From Paraphaeosphaeria minitans (Eukaryota; Ascomycota; Dothideomycetes; Pleosporales; Didymosphaeriaceae): a stretch of 64,000 nucleotides of DNA. Made by a program: the position numbers and the translations under genes. The stretch's first letter is position 1, and each line of letters begins with the position of its first letter. The stretch lies in contig WJXW01000003.1 in the NCBI GenBank assembly GCA_015832175.1, positions 4,154,001 to 4,218,000 on the forward strand, read 5' to 3'. The notes below the pieces were generated by a model. That model ran no database searches, was not told the origin of the DNA, and saw only the letters and a program-made list of their open reading frames with translations. This document shows, in pieces, positions 11,114-22,300 of this stretch.

Positions 11114-11929
11114 GAGGGGGGCGACGAACGGAGGTGGGTATACCCCCAACGGGTATCGGGTATCGCCCAGAGGCTAGAGGCTAGGGGCATCTGAATTGGC
11201 ACGTCAGTGCGGACATTGTTGTTGTCTGATGTTGGAGCGGATTGGGTTGTGTCGGCGATATCCAGTAGCCGTGCGAGACTCGAATGTTTATGTACACAGT
11301 ACAAGCAAAACATGCAGTGCGACGTGATGTCGACTCTCCAGAGGGTGTGGTGCACACTGCAGCCACCCACAGGACCAAGGACAGCGCCTACCTTTGGGGG
11401 GGACATGAACTCAGCCAGTGAATGACCGTCGCCAGGTGTGGCTTGCCGGGCGAGCCGGTTTCGAAGGCGTTTTGGCCCAGGCCCCCGTCAACTCGTCGCC
11501 AAGAAGGCGTCTAGGGGGAGGGGGGGCGGGCGTGGCAGTGCATGCAACCCGTTGACGGAAATCCTGGCTCTGAACTGGCCTCGACGCCTAGGTTAGCCTG
11601 GAGGGCGAGGTCGCTTGTCTCCACTTCGTACACTTACACTTACACCTTCTCTTGCGTTTGCGCTCGTTGTTGCGCAGCTTGTAGGTAGGTACGGTACTAG
11701 GTATCCACGGGTGCTTGCTTGATCGACGCGCACGGTAGGTAGGCAACGTCTCGCTGCTGGACGCAACAGCTGAACTACGGTATCGGAACTTTGGAGTTGG
11801 AGACGGAGTTGCTGGAGGGAAGAGAAAAGAGCGGGAGAGAGCACGGCGCTGCTCGCGGTAGGTATACACATACCCACACATACACTCAAACACACAAACA
11901 CACAAACACAAACACAAACCCCGCCCACG
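11114..11929. other. Intergenic region and leader of the ADAM gene
   Basis: No gene is recognised. The region contains GGGTATC repeats (about 11150-11165), a G-rich run (about 11512-11530), GTAGGTA motifs (about 11680 and 11735) and a CA-rich tract with ACACAAAC units directly before the ATG at 11930, probably the 5' leader of the metalloprotease. Confidence 0.5.
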
Positions 11930-14477
11930 ATGCGGTTACGAAGCACGCTCAGCGCGTGCCTCGCATCGCTGCTCGCCATCGCCACGGCATCCTCTTCTGC
12001 GCGAGACCCGCTGCAGCGCATCGGGCTCGCAATAAATGCCGACATCCTCACGCCCAACCACCGCGTCACCGCCCTCTCGTCCTTCGACCTCGCCTTCGAC
12101 TTCACCATCACTTCGCAGCGCATCCGCCTCAGCCTGGAGCCCAACCACGACCTCTTCCCCGACGGCGCCAAGATCAGCTACCTCGATGCTCACGGCCAGA
12201 TCCACTCCGAGGAGCCCTTCGACCGGCTGCAGCACAAGATCTTCAAGGGGACGGCGTGGCTGAAGAGGGGGGCCAGATGGGACCGCGCGGGCTGGGCGAG
12301 GATAGATGTCAGGAGGGATGGCGTGGACCCCGTGTTCGAGGGCACCTTTACCATCGACCACGACCACCACCACGTGCTGGTCGGCGAGAACTATGTCAGC
12401 ACCATGGTCAAGGGCGATCCGGAGTTGGATCTGGGGTCTGGCGAGGAGAAGATGGTCGTGTTTCGGGACAGCGACATGGGGAGAGCTGAAGAGCATTCGG
12501 AGCTGAGGAGGCGGGATGCCGCGTCGGCGTGTGTGAGCGACGAGCTGGAGTTCAACACGCAAGAGGACCACCCGGTGCATGCGGCGATGCGGGCAAGGAG
12601 CGCCGAGGAGAACTTCTTCGCCATGCCGTTTTCTGGGATGCTCGGGAAGAGACAGTCTGACATTCCCGGTGGCGGCAACGGCGCGGGCGTCAACCTGGTG
12701 TCGTCGATTGGGAGCACGGCAGGGTGTCCGACCACGCGCAAGGTTGCGCTTGTCGGCGTTGCGACCGACTGCACGTACATCAAGGCGTTCAGCTCCGACA
12801 AGACCAAGACGAGGGACAACGTCATCAAGCAGATGAACTCGGCGTCGGAGCTGTTCGAGTCGACCTTCAACATCTCGCTGGGTCTGGCAAACGTCGTCAT
12901 CACCGACTCGTCGTGCCCGGCCACCGAACAGACGGCCACGCCATGGAACCAGGACTGCTCGGCCAGCGTGGACATCCAGAAGCGATTGAACCTCTTCTCC
13001 GCGTGGCGAGGCAGCCAGAACGACGGCTTCAGCCACTGGACGCTGCTCTCGACCTGCAACACGGGCTCAGCCGTTGGCCTGGCCTGGCTCGGACAGGCCT
13101 GCGTGGCGGGCTCGCAGGCCAACGGCGGACAGAACGAGACCGTCAGCGGCGCCAACGTTGTCATCCGCACATCTACAGAGTGGCAAGTCATCGCCCACGA
13201 AACCGGCCACACCTTTGGCGCCGTCCACGACTGCACCGCCGACGCCTGCCAGAACCAAAACGCCGTGAGCGCCTCGCAGTGCTGCCCGCTCTCCGCCAGC
13301 ACCTGCGACGCCGGCGAGCAGTTCATCATGAACCCCTCCACCGCCCAAGGCATCACGCGCTTCTCCCCCTGCTCCGTCGGCAACATCTGTTCCGCCCTGG
13401 GCCGTACGAGCGTCAAGTCGAGCTGCCTGTCCAACAACCGCAACGTCAACCTCACCACGACCCAGACCTGCGGCAACGGCATCGTCGAGGGCGACGAGCA
13501 GTGCGACTGCGGCGGCGACTCCTGCGGCAACAACGCGTGCTGCGACGCCCAAACCTGCAAGTTCAAAAACAACGCCGTCTGCGACGACTCCAACGAGGAC
13601 TGCTGCCGGGGCTGCCAGTTCGCCTCGTCGTCGACAGTCTGTCGCGCCTCCAACGGGCAGTGCGACCCCCAGGAGACGTGCACCGGCGACTCGCCCTACT
13701 GCCCCGAAGACAAGACGCAGCCCGACGGCACCGACTGCGCCGACGGCCTCAAGTGCACCAGCGGCCAGTGCACGAGCCGCGACCAGCAGTGCAAGACCAT
13801 CATGGGGAGCTACACCCAGGGCAACGACACGTACGCTTGCGACAACACAAACTGCATGCTGTCCTGCGCGAGCCCCGAGTTTGGCAACACGTGTTACGGT
13901 CTGCAACAGAACTTTCTCGACGGAACGAGCTGCGGGGGTGGGGGGAAGTGCAAGAATGTATGTCGAGTCGAGTCTCCCTTTTCCCCTTCCCTCAACTTCC
14001 CTTCCCTTTCCCTTACCCCTTCCCTTCTCCATCCCTTTCCCCATCCCACCCAGACCCCAACCACCCGCGCCTTCCGCTAACCCCACGAAACCCCAGGGCC
14101 AATGCACAGGCAGCTCCGTCGGCAACGAAGTCAAAGACTGGATCCTCACCCACAAACCCCTCGTCATCGGCCTCGCAGCAGGCATCGGCGGCCTCCTCCT
14201 CCTCTCTCTCCTCGGCTGCTGCTGCCGCTGCGTCAAGCGCCGCCGCCTGCAGCGCAAATACGCCGCCGGTCCGCCCGTGGCACCCTACTACGCGGGCTCG
14301 AGTCGCAGCAGAGCTGGTCCTGCCATGCACCAAGTCCCGCCTCCGCCGCCGGCTTGGGCACCGCAGACGGCGCCGCAGTGGGCGCCGGAAGTGGGTCGCG
14401 GGCCTTCGTCTGGTGGGGGGCAGGTACCGCCGCCGCCGCCGCCGCTGTTCCGGAGTGGGAGTGTGCGGTACGCATAG
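11930..14477 (+). CDS. ADAM-family zinc metalloprotease with disintegrin domain, membrane-anchored
   Basis: Secretory type I membrane protease of about 802 residues, two exons (11930-13957 and 14097-14477) around a 139-bp intron with a CGCTAAC branch site. Order of parts: signal peptide (about 1-24); prodomain to about 240, closed by a Lys-Arg at 240-241 that suits Kex2/furin processing; a reprolysin-type catalytic domain with the zinc motif HETGHTFGAVHD at 423-434 and a Met-turn IMNP near 467; a Cys-dense disintegrin domain from about 514 with the CDCGG signature; a Cys-rich segment; one transmembrane helix at about 697-719 followed by CCCRCVKRRR; and a Pro-rich cytosolic tail of about 70 residues. 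All catalytic residues are present, so activity is plausible. Fungal ADAMs are few and poorly studied; substrates are unknown. The ATG is the first in frame and gives a clean signal peptide. Confidence 0.9.
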
Positions 14478-15832
14478 AATCCTCGTTTTGCTTTTCGTTT
14501 TCTTTTTTTTTTTCGTTTTCGTCTGTCTTGGGGTTCTGGGAGCTTGGTGATTACATGGTTTTGTCTATGATCCATTTCACGGCTGGGTCGGTTTCGCATC
14601 ATCGAGAAGCGTGGCGTTGGTTTGGGGTACCTATGGGGCGGAGAGAAGAGAAGATGGAAGAAGAGAACAGAAGAGAAGGAAATCAAAGGCTCCGCCTTTT
14701 TTTTTCCTTTTTATTTCCTTTTTTGGCTTTTTGGGATTGATATTGCGATCAAGATCAGGATCAAGATCGGAACCAGAACCAGATTTAGAACTGCACATAG
14801 GAATAGCAGTAAGATGGGAATGTACAGATTTCGTAATGCCCCGTGGAGGTATAGTGTGTTGTGTATTTACAGTCATGGGAAGATGGTATGGTATTGTATT
14901 GGATCGAATCACATCAAATCACATCGTATTGGATCGGATCGTATCGTATCGTATCGTATCGTATCGTATCGTATCGTATCGTATCGTATCGTATCGTATC
15001 GTATCGGATTGGATTGGATTAGATGACATCGTATCATACCTATCATAACGCCAACTCACATCCTCTTTTTTTTTTTCTTTTTTTCTCGGTTTCAGAAAAC
15101 AAATTCATCATATTTATTGGGTAGATTACATTTGCGTTGCCCACGTTGGGGAATTGAAGACGTCTTGGATGGTGTCGTGGGGTGTTGTGTGGTGTGGTGT
15201 GATGTGGATGGTGTCTACTAGAGGACTGTAATGTCGCGCTCGGGATTGGATGGGGGTGGAGATGCTGGGGGTGACGTGGAAGTGGATGTGGAACGGACGG
15301 AGATGGATGGATCGACGGAGGCATGGATGGGTGGAGTGGAGTGGTGGAGTGGAGTGGAGTGGAGTGGTCGGTGGATAGTGGGAGGGATGGATGGATGGAT
15401 GGATGTTGAGCTCAACACCCCATGCCTCAAACCCCCCCAAAGAGAAAAAAAAATCCCAACTCGCAAATTTTTTAGGCTCTCTGTTTCTTCACTCTGCCCA
15501 TCCCACCTCACAGAAAGAAAAAATATTCTCTCGAGACGGAAGATTGGCACGGGAGTTGGAGTTAGTTGGGTTGAGTTGGGTTCGGACCTGGGTACACGAA
15601 ACGACACCACACCACATCACACCACACGATACAACCCCAAGGGAGGATGATGAAGAAGAAGAAGAAGGCTAGAAGCATACAAATACTCCTATCCAACGTT
15701 TCTCGTCCGCCGTAAGACGGGCTGGCGTGGAATTTCAAAATAGACTATACCCACTCCTACGGAGAGAGAGGCTGCGACATCGACGAACCTCCCCAACTCG
15801 GCATATCTAGGTAGCCAATTCTGAGCTTCGCG
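14478..15832. other. Intergenic region dense in simple repeats
   Basis: No gene is recognised. It holds several poly-T runs (about 14503, 14698, 15067), GATCAAGATCAG units (about 14746-14775), the GTATC array listed separately, GTGTG and GGAGT runs (about 15185-15370), a GGAT run (about 15387-15403) and GAAGAA units (about 15650-15668). Open frames in this stretch are repeat-encoded. Confidence 0.6.
14941..15005. repeat. (GTATC)13 pentanucleotide array
   Basis: Thirteen perfect tandem copies of GTATC, flanked by degenerate GGATC/GGATT units on both sides (about 14900-15020). A likely polymorphic microsatellite. Confidence 0.97.
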
Positions 15833-16387
15833 ATGGCGGCTCGACACAGGGTTAAACTGCAGCGGTGCTACAACGACAACAGCGTGTGCGGCACTGCGCT
15901 CCGCTCTTTTACGCCCTCGTCGCCATCTCTGTCTCCGTCTCCATCTCCATCTCGAAAATTGGACACGTCCACGCGGACACCTGCACCTGCACCACACGCG
16001 TCCGTTAGCTGCATCCGACCTCCCTCGTCCTCTGCTTCCGCTTCCGCTTCTGCAACTTCAATCCCGCGTACGCGGACACCCCCGTCAGCATCACCCTCGC
16101 GCTTCTCCTCGTCCATTGACCCCATCTCGTGCACTCGAGGCACCCGACCGGTCAAGAGAGGCGAGGGCGGCGCGTGGAAGCCTAGCATCAGGGATTCTGC
16201 TTATAGACGGCAGTGTCGGCGGGGCAGTGTTTTGGTGGAAGAGGGGGAGGGGGAGGTGGATACGGCGAGGGTGGGTACGGCGAGGGTGGAAATGGGGAAG
16301 AAGAAGAAGACGAGGAGAGTAGCGCAGGTGAAGATAGACACCGCAAGCTATACCGCGGACAGGATCTGGCGGGCGTGGTGGTGGTAG
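15833..16387 (+). CDS. Doubtful hypothetical protein, low complexity
   Basis: An ATG-initiated open frame of 184 codons. The first 110 residues are Ser/Pro/Thr-rich and echo TCTCCA- and CTTCCG-type DNA repeats; the rest is basic. No domain, signal peptide or membrane segment is visible. A second open frame (16213-16518, another frame) contains GEGG repeats and an acidic patch, so a spliced gene joining the two cannot be ruled out, but no good junction was found. Most likely a repeat-driven chance frame. Confidence 0.15.
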   Translation: MAARHRVKLQRCYNDNSVCGTALRSFTPSSPSLSPSPSPSRKLDTSTRTPAPAPHASVSCIRPPSSSASASASATSIPRTRTPPSASPSRFSSSIDPISCTRGTRPVKRGEGGAWKPSIRDSAYRRQCRRGSVLVEEGEGEVDTARVGTARVEMGKKKKTRRVAQVKIDTASYTADRIWRAWWW

Positions 16388-19342
16388 ATGTACCTCCTGC
16401 TCTGACCTACCTTTCGGGCTCCTGGGGTGGCGCGTACAATCATATCCCTATCCGTTGGACATGGTCTTATCAAACAGCTGTTGAGCAACGCATACTTCAG
16501 CTGATCTTCCAGCTGTAACGGACATTTCAGGTCATCATTGTCACTTTCGCCTCGCATACTCGATCCCTGCGTTGACACGGTGGTTGGCATGCCGTTTGAG
16601 GGGTTTTGTGTTAGATGGTGATTTTTGAGCATTCATGTGCACGGCTGCTGGAGTCGCTCGGACAGTATTATGTTGGAGTATTAATATAATATGGAGACGC
16701 TTGGTAGATGTACCGTCCATGCACCCAAGCGCGGAAAATGGCTGGAATTCAGTGCAACTACTAAAGTTGACGAAGAAATAGGGGCGAGTCTAAGATCTAG
16801 TGAAGCAGTCCCCCTGGGATCGTGTAACATACGCTTTCTTCGGTGATGGGGGTATAACTGCTAGCGTTATTGGTTTCGGATGTGTGGAGGTGAGCTAGAA
16901 GATACTGCTTAAGGTGATCAACCGTATTGTCACTGAACAGGAGAGGCCTGTTCAGAAGTGCGTCTATATAGTCGTGGGTTACATAAGAAAGTAGTAAGCT
17001 GAGTGGGAAGCTCGTCTCAGGCATGTGATCACCTCTTGGGTGATCGTCCTGTAGGGCCCCCACAAGCCCTACCCATGTATCTCATACGCCACAGGATGTC
17101 TCCTGCAAATCGTTCGATTTCTCGGACATGGTAACTCAGTCTACCGGACACTTAGGAACCATGGAATGTTGAACTACAAGCACAGAAACTCAACGACATG
17201 ATAAGAGATGCAGACGTTGGGGTCGGTATTATAGCGAAGAGTAATGATTGGGACCCTGTCCGGCATTTCTGTGGTGTTGGACCGACATTTTAATTAAGAA
17301 ACGATCGTTTGCCGCGCTTTGTTTTCTAAGACGAAGAAAAGCCAGTACGATTTTCGGTTTAGTGTTTCTGCATTGACGGCACTGTGTTTCAGAGTACTGG
17401 GTCTTGCGAGGGGACCATGGCAAGGTTTTAATAATAGGTAACAACAATATTGCGACGGATACGGGCAATGGGGAAAAAGGTCTAGACGCAAATGGAAAGA
17501 AACAGGATAGCAATGCGAAATCTATCTGTCTTATTGTCTACGCGTTCGCCAAAGATCAACCGCAGCCAATTAGGCTGTGTGATGCTCAGGCTTTCCGGAC
17601 TGAGGTTGAACTAACGAAGAGTGTGATGGATAGTTACAAAGCAAGTAGTAAACTAGAAGTCACCGTGACATACCGACTGCAGAATTTCTCGAGATTATGA
17701 CTGGGCGCAAACTGAAATGCTGCAAGAAAGTCTCAACAAATTCTCTCCGTCAAGCGAGAGCATACTTAGGTCTTGTCGTTCAACACAACTTTGAATATAT
17801 CCTATTGGTCTGCGGCATTCCTTTACTAATAGATGGCCGATTGTGAGAGACGAGTATTAAAAGACTGCTCTAACATGTGGGGACGTAGCTAGTCATCGTG
17901 TGTGCCAGCTCCCAAGCTTATCAGTATAAGGAGATTTTACCAAGTAACAGCAGAGCTAACTAATGGCAGTCACGCATTCTGGTTTCTTGTTTTAATGGCA
18001 GAATACTTGAAAAACATCAACAACAACAACCCACGAGACTCTTTGTTTCTCCGACAACGTTGTAAATGCGACGGAAACGGAGAGCTTTGCCTATCGTGCA
18101 CTAGTATTAAAGACGTCTCTTCGCAGTTGCGTAATCGAATCCTTCGAGTTCTTCAAGGCCATGTTCGATGGATCTGTTGACCTACCGCCACTCCCTCGAA
18201 ATTCTTAGAAGTGCAAAGGTTACAAGAGATTAAACTAAGCACTTTGATTAATATTCTTAAAATTAAGGAAATATTAGTCTATTAGATCAAGAAATTGGAC
18301 AAATACAACGCACGAGGAAAGTGTGTAGCTCTAGGAAGGTATACAGAGCCAAAGTCTTGGCTACCTAATTACGTATATATATGCTGGGCGTTGCAGGTCT
18401 GTCACCTGACCAAAATATGGCCCACGCCTGAAGAAGGTATTCACAAACGATTCAATTACAATGAGTGCTCATTCTCGAATATCTTGATAGTTTTTTGTTA
18501 CAAAACCGCAGATGCTGCAACGCGACAGAAGATCAATGAACCCCGCTTTCTGTTTCATTCAAAAGATACGGTATTAATTTATGCTTTCTATCAGGGTCTC
18601 TTTCAGCCAAAGAGAGGTAAAAGCTAGAACCAGGCGGACAGAAAATATTGGCAAGATACCGCACATCTTTGGAACTCAATGCTTGAGGCTCAAATGCACT
18701 AATGAACTCTGGAGCAAGGTAGCTCATCGTTTACCTAACGGCTCGTTTCCTGGTCTACTAGACCACAATCTGCGACCCACGACACTCCAGGAAGAGGACG
18801 AAGACGATTTATAATGGCATAACACGTTTTGAATACCGCTCATCCTATGGTCTTAATGCGAAAACCCAGCTGGAGAAGCTCTCTGGGCTCTGAGGGCGAA
18901 GGCAAAGCATTCAGGGCAGATGAGATCGGCAGGATGCGGCATTGAGTGAGCTCAATATCGCGTTGATTGCACACGCATCGGATCCAAGCTTCCCATGTGC
19001 TGTTAACATGCTTCCACACACACAACAGTCTCTTCCTGTCTGACTCAGTACACTAGAACGATTTTTCTGGAAGAAAGGTCCGGGCTCATACATTGCCGCA
19101 TGTGATGTCGAAACTAGCATTGGGGAAAGGCGGTGCACGTGATATGGTGGACGAACAAGGACTAGCGCTCCCGGACTCCAACTTGTGGCAGGAGCATCGG
19201 ACGGCTTGGCGGCAAGGATGGCAAAAGCAAACATTGAAGGAAAAGTCGCGGCTTCGAGGCATCGCGACAACGGCCATTGCTCTTCGTATCACGCCTGCGA
19301 CACCGCCCCTGTCGTCCAGGAGTTTCCCCGGCCTCCTTCCGT
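16388..19342. other. Long region with no recognisable gene
   Basis: Composition here is lower in GC than the neighbouring genes but not RIP-like. Several unlinked open frames of 90-110 codons (for example 17404-17700, 17902-18180 and 18295-18627, all +) resemble no family I know and do not join by obvious introns. A decayed gene or transposon remnant is possible. The last few hundred bases are probably the promoter and leader of the AAA ATPase gene. Confidence 0.4.
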
Positions 19343-22300
19343 ATGTACGGCGCACTCCGATCCGGCCTGCGAGCGTCACACCGAAGGCCTCCAGCACGCT
19401 TCATCCAGCACCGCCGCTACCCGCTGCCGCCTGCACGCGCGCGAGCCTTCCACGCCTCAAGAAGCCTCGCGCAAGACAACAATCCGCCCGTCGACCCGGA
19501 CAGCAAGCCCGCCGACCCTAAAGATGCTGAGCGCGCAAAGGAGGAGGGCGCTGCCGCCGACGCCGCCGCTGAGGATGCCGACGTGCTCGCCCAGAAGCTG
19601 CAGCGCTCGCGGGAGATGACGCGCCGGTACTCATCGGCGCTGCGCCGGACACAGCGAAGAAACCGCGCCCAGGACCTCCCGCCTGTCGTCGTCCCGAGCT
19701 GGTTCACCCACGAATGCGTCCGCCTCAGCGACGAAGTGCCCACCAACAAGCCCCTGCGCCAGTTCGTACTCGAACTGCAGCGCCGAGGCACTGACGAATC
19801 TGGCACATGCTCCATCCCGATACATGCACCAGGCGCCGCGGTGCAGCTGCTGCCCGAGTTCCTGTTCCAGGCATGGGGCGGTGGACTCGGCAATGACGAG
19901 AAGAGGCGCTTCGTGAGGCAGTGGGCCGCGACGTTGGGGCTGCCCGATACCGAAGAAGTGCTCCTGGATCTGGAAGTCGGCGGCGATGGCGTCGCGTCCA
20001 TGCCCGATCGCCCGTACTGGCTGCAGAAAGGACACTTGCAGCAAGACCCCGTTAGGATAGAACGGAAACTAGACATTGACAGCACCGAAATCCGTGCTGC
20101 CATTCAGCATCTGGCCCTTGCCCGCAAAACCGGAGGTTTGACCGACGGAGCCATGCTCAAGCTCGAACGCGTCATCGGGCGTCTGGAGGGCAAGAAGAAT
20201 GCCGAGGGATCTGATCCCTTTGGCCTGCAGGAACTAGGCTTCGTTCCGCCATTCGTGAGCTCCGAGGTCGAAGCTACCATTGCCGCCTCTCTTTCAGTCC
20301 CGCAGCCTGCGTCAAGCGATTCTTTCCCAACGGCGAAGACCAACTTGATACTGCATTGTCCGTCCAACGGAAAAGAGAAAGAATTGGCTGATCTAGTAGG
20401 CGGAATTGCACGTCTGCAGGGAGCCGACGTAGTCAGTCTGCAGGCACAGGACCTGGCTGAGATCGCAGGCGACTACTTGGGCGATTCACCGGACCCCTCA
20501 CCCCACTCGATCCGCTCCTTGGCCTACGAGACATACCGGCTCAGTTCGGATCTTGAAAGCGACCCTTACGATGATGCAGGCCGGGAAGACTTTGGCGAAG
20601 AGCAGGAAGACGCAACACCGCCACGGTCATCGTTTTCTTCCATGTTCCCTGAGCCTCCCAAGCTTCCTTCTGCCGATGTCTTCAAGATGCCCATCTCCAT
20701 CGTCCTCCCCAACGCGTTTTCTAACGCGCTCAAGGCTTTGCAATCGCCAATCCAAGAATCTCATAATAATTCCGACACACAGCCTCGTTCGCAGTCGTCA
20801 GCTGAGTCTCAGCTGGAGGACTTGAAGATTGCGAACGTCCTCGAGCATCTCATTGACGCTCCCGAGACCAAGCGATCACAAGTTTCATCCCTTCCAACTT
20901 CAGAATCTACCGACTCGGATCCCACTACCGATGAGCGAAGTCCACGCCCGCCGAAGGCTGGTTTCTTTAGTTCTCTATTGACATCCCCCTCTTCTTCTAC
21001 ACCTACGCACGAGGCCATCAACATCGACTGTTCTTTACCGAGCAAAGCGAAACCTAGGTTCAGCCTATCGGTGAAAATCAACACCCTCAACCCATCGACT
21101 GACTCGAAGACCCCCGGCAATGCCAAGATAATATGTGTGCATGATTTCAAAGAGCTCAATGCCACACACTATGGAGGCAGGATAATACAAAAGCTTGAGG
21201 AAATAGTTCGGAAACGGAGGTTAGCAGGAGAACGCATCATGATTGTTGGCTACACTTCCTCAGCCGACCTCACCCCTGAGTTCTCCAAGAGTGGTGTCCA
21301 AGGCCTCCAGTCTGAGGGCGAAGCCGGTTTTTACAGGACCATCGTGGTGCCTGTAGAGCGGGCGGGTAACATGCATGACTTGGTTGGGACTCTGTCCTCA
21401 ATTGTCCAGTCAAGAGACGTATCCAAGTACCGAAGGATAAACGTCCACCATATTTTCGACATGGTGCGACGCCTAGACCCCATCGCAGCGCAGACTTTGT
21501 CGGCGAGGGCAACAGACGACAGCAGCGCTGGTTCAGCGCTGGCCAGCCTCTCAAAGGCTCACATCAGCAGGATTCTCACGTATGATGAGGTCCACCGCAT
21601 AGCTTTGACTGCGTTGGGTCTACATAGCTTGGATCCCGTAAGCGAACGTCTGACCGGTGCGCACGTCGCACTCGCGATAGGCATGTTACAATCCAGTGAT
21701 CAAATAAAGTTCGATCACATTAGACGACAAGCGATGCTTCCTCGCCCCGGCGACGATTCTTCCGCAAGAGAATTCCGGAGGAAACTGAATGAGACACTGA
21801 GGTCCAAATCGGCCACCGAAAACCACGACCGTGAACTCGAAATCAAACTCAACAACATCGCACAGACCGCCACCAAGCACGAGAAGCGCTTAATGCCCGG
21901 CATCGCCAATCCTTCCAAGATCAAGACCACCTTCGACCAGATACACGCTCCCACCGATACAGTCGACTCTATCCGCACCATCACAAGCCTGTCTCTGCTG
22001 AGGCCAGACGCTTTCAACTATGGTATCCTTGCCACCGAAAAGATATCCGGAGCCCTGCTTTACGGTCCACCAGGAACAGGAAAGACGCTGTTGGCCAAGG
22101 CCGTCGCGAAGGAGAGCGGCTCCACCGTGCTAGAGGTTTCAGGCAGCCAAATCATGGACAAGTACGTGGGTGAGGGCGAGAAAAACGTTACCGCTATATT
22201 CTCGCTCGCACGCAAACTCTCACCCTGCATCGTGTTCCTTGACGAAGCGGACGCCGTCTTCTCGTCGCGCGATGTTGGCCGCGAACGCTCTTCGCACCGC

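Noticed and set aside
13067..14257. 396-codon minus-strand open frame (and others antisense to the ADAM gene)
   Set aside because: Ala/Gly/Val-rich shadow of a GC-rich Cys-dense gene; no domain.
16213..16518. Gly/Glu-rich 101-codon open frame
   Set aside because: GEGG repeats come from GGCGAGGGT-type DNA repeats; no upstream exon could be joined convincingly.
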